Source: an uncultured Oscillospiraceae bacterium (GTDB lineage Bacteria; Bacillota; Clostridia; Oscillospirales; Oscillospiraceae). Taken from it: DNA of 5,693 bases. Shown here piece after piece: positions 5,663-5,693 of the stretch. The notes under the pieces were generated by a model, which had not been told where the DNA came from, did not search any database, and was given only the letters and a program-made list of their open reading frames with translations. Numbering within the stretch: the stretch's first letter is position 1; each line of letters opens with the position of its first letter. The position numbers and the translations under genes are program-made. Location of the stretch: NCBI GenBank assembly GCA_934636045.1, contig CAKTZP010000133.1, positions 1-5,693 of the forward strand, given 5' to 3'.

Positions 5663-5693
5663 AGGCAGTTTCGAATTCGCCGAAAATCATCTG

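Noticed and set aside
5612..5693. A short minus-strand frame ending at a TAG near 5612, possibly the tail of an upstream gene
   Set aside because: Much of it is the translated dispersed repeat (RLPRRFAPRND pattern), a well-known chance reading, and the start is outside the window.

Overview
The window reads as chromosomal DNA from a GC-rich member of the Clostridia, most like the gut Oscillospiraceae (Oscillibacter or Flavonifractor type). This is inferred from three things: a Gram-positive Sec signal peptide and a strong AGGAGG ribosome binding site; three C-terminal S-layer homology (SLH) repeats of the 'NPFTDV...WAV...TFSP...CTRAQVVTFLWR' type; and a BspA-type leucine-rich repeat (LRR) array joined to a bacterial Ig-like domain. 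No marker gene fixes the genus.

Layout: everything coding lies on the minus strand. From right to left, 5400-5693 is non-coding. It holds a dispersed-repeat-like inverted repeat, a rho-independent terminator for a gene outside the window, a perfect 16-bp palindrome, and a 17-bp palindrome upstream of the promoter of the main gene. One gene of 1615 codons then fills 492-5339, about 85% of the window. It encodes a secreted surface protein: signal peptide, degenerate N-terminal SLH-like region, unassigned beta-rich region, Gly/Tyr/Trp linker, about 24 LRRs, Ig-like (Big_2-type) domain, His/Cys module, second small module and three SLH repeats. A GC-rich hairpin just after its stop codon is the likely terminator. 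The 255 bases at 203-457 have no gene and carry two short GC-rich hairpins. Finally, a well-formed promoter with an operator-like palindrome at the expected transcription start drives the first 44 codons of a ZIP-family metal transporter, cut by the left window edge.

How the parts relate: the surface protein and the ZIP transporter point the same way but look like separate transcription units, because a terminator and a dedicated promoter lie between them. The surface protein is probably held on the cell wall by its SLH repeats and displays its LRR array for adhesion or ligand binding. The transporter is probably under metal-responsive repression. I found no defence system, CRISPR array, RNA gene or intact mobile element. 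The features most worth checking are the ZIP operator, the patchy internal duplication of the LRR array, the unassigned beta-rich region and the SLH-like sequence at both ends of one protein.
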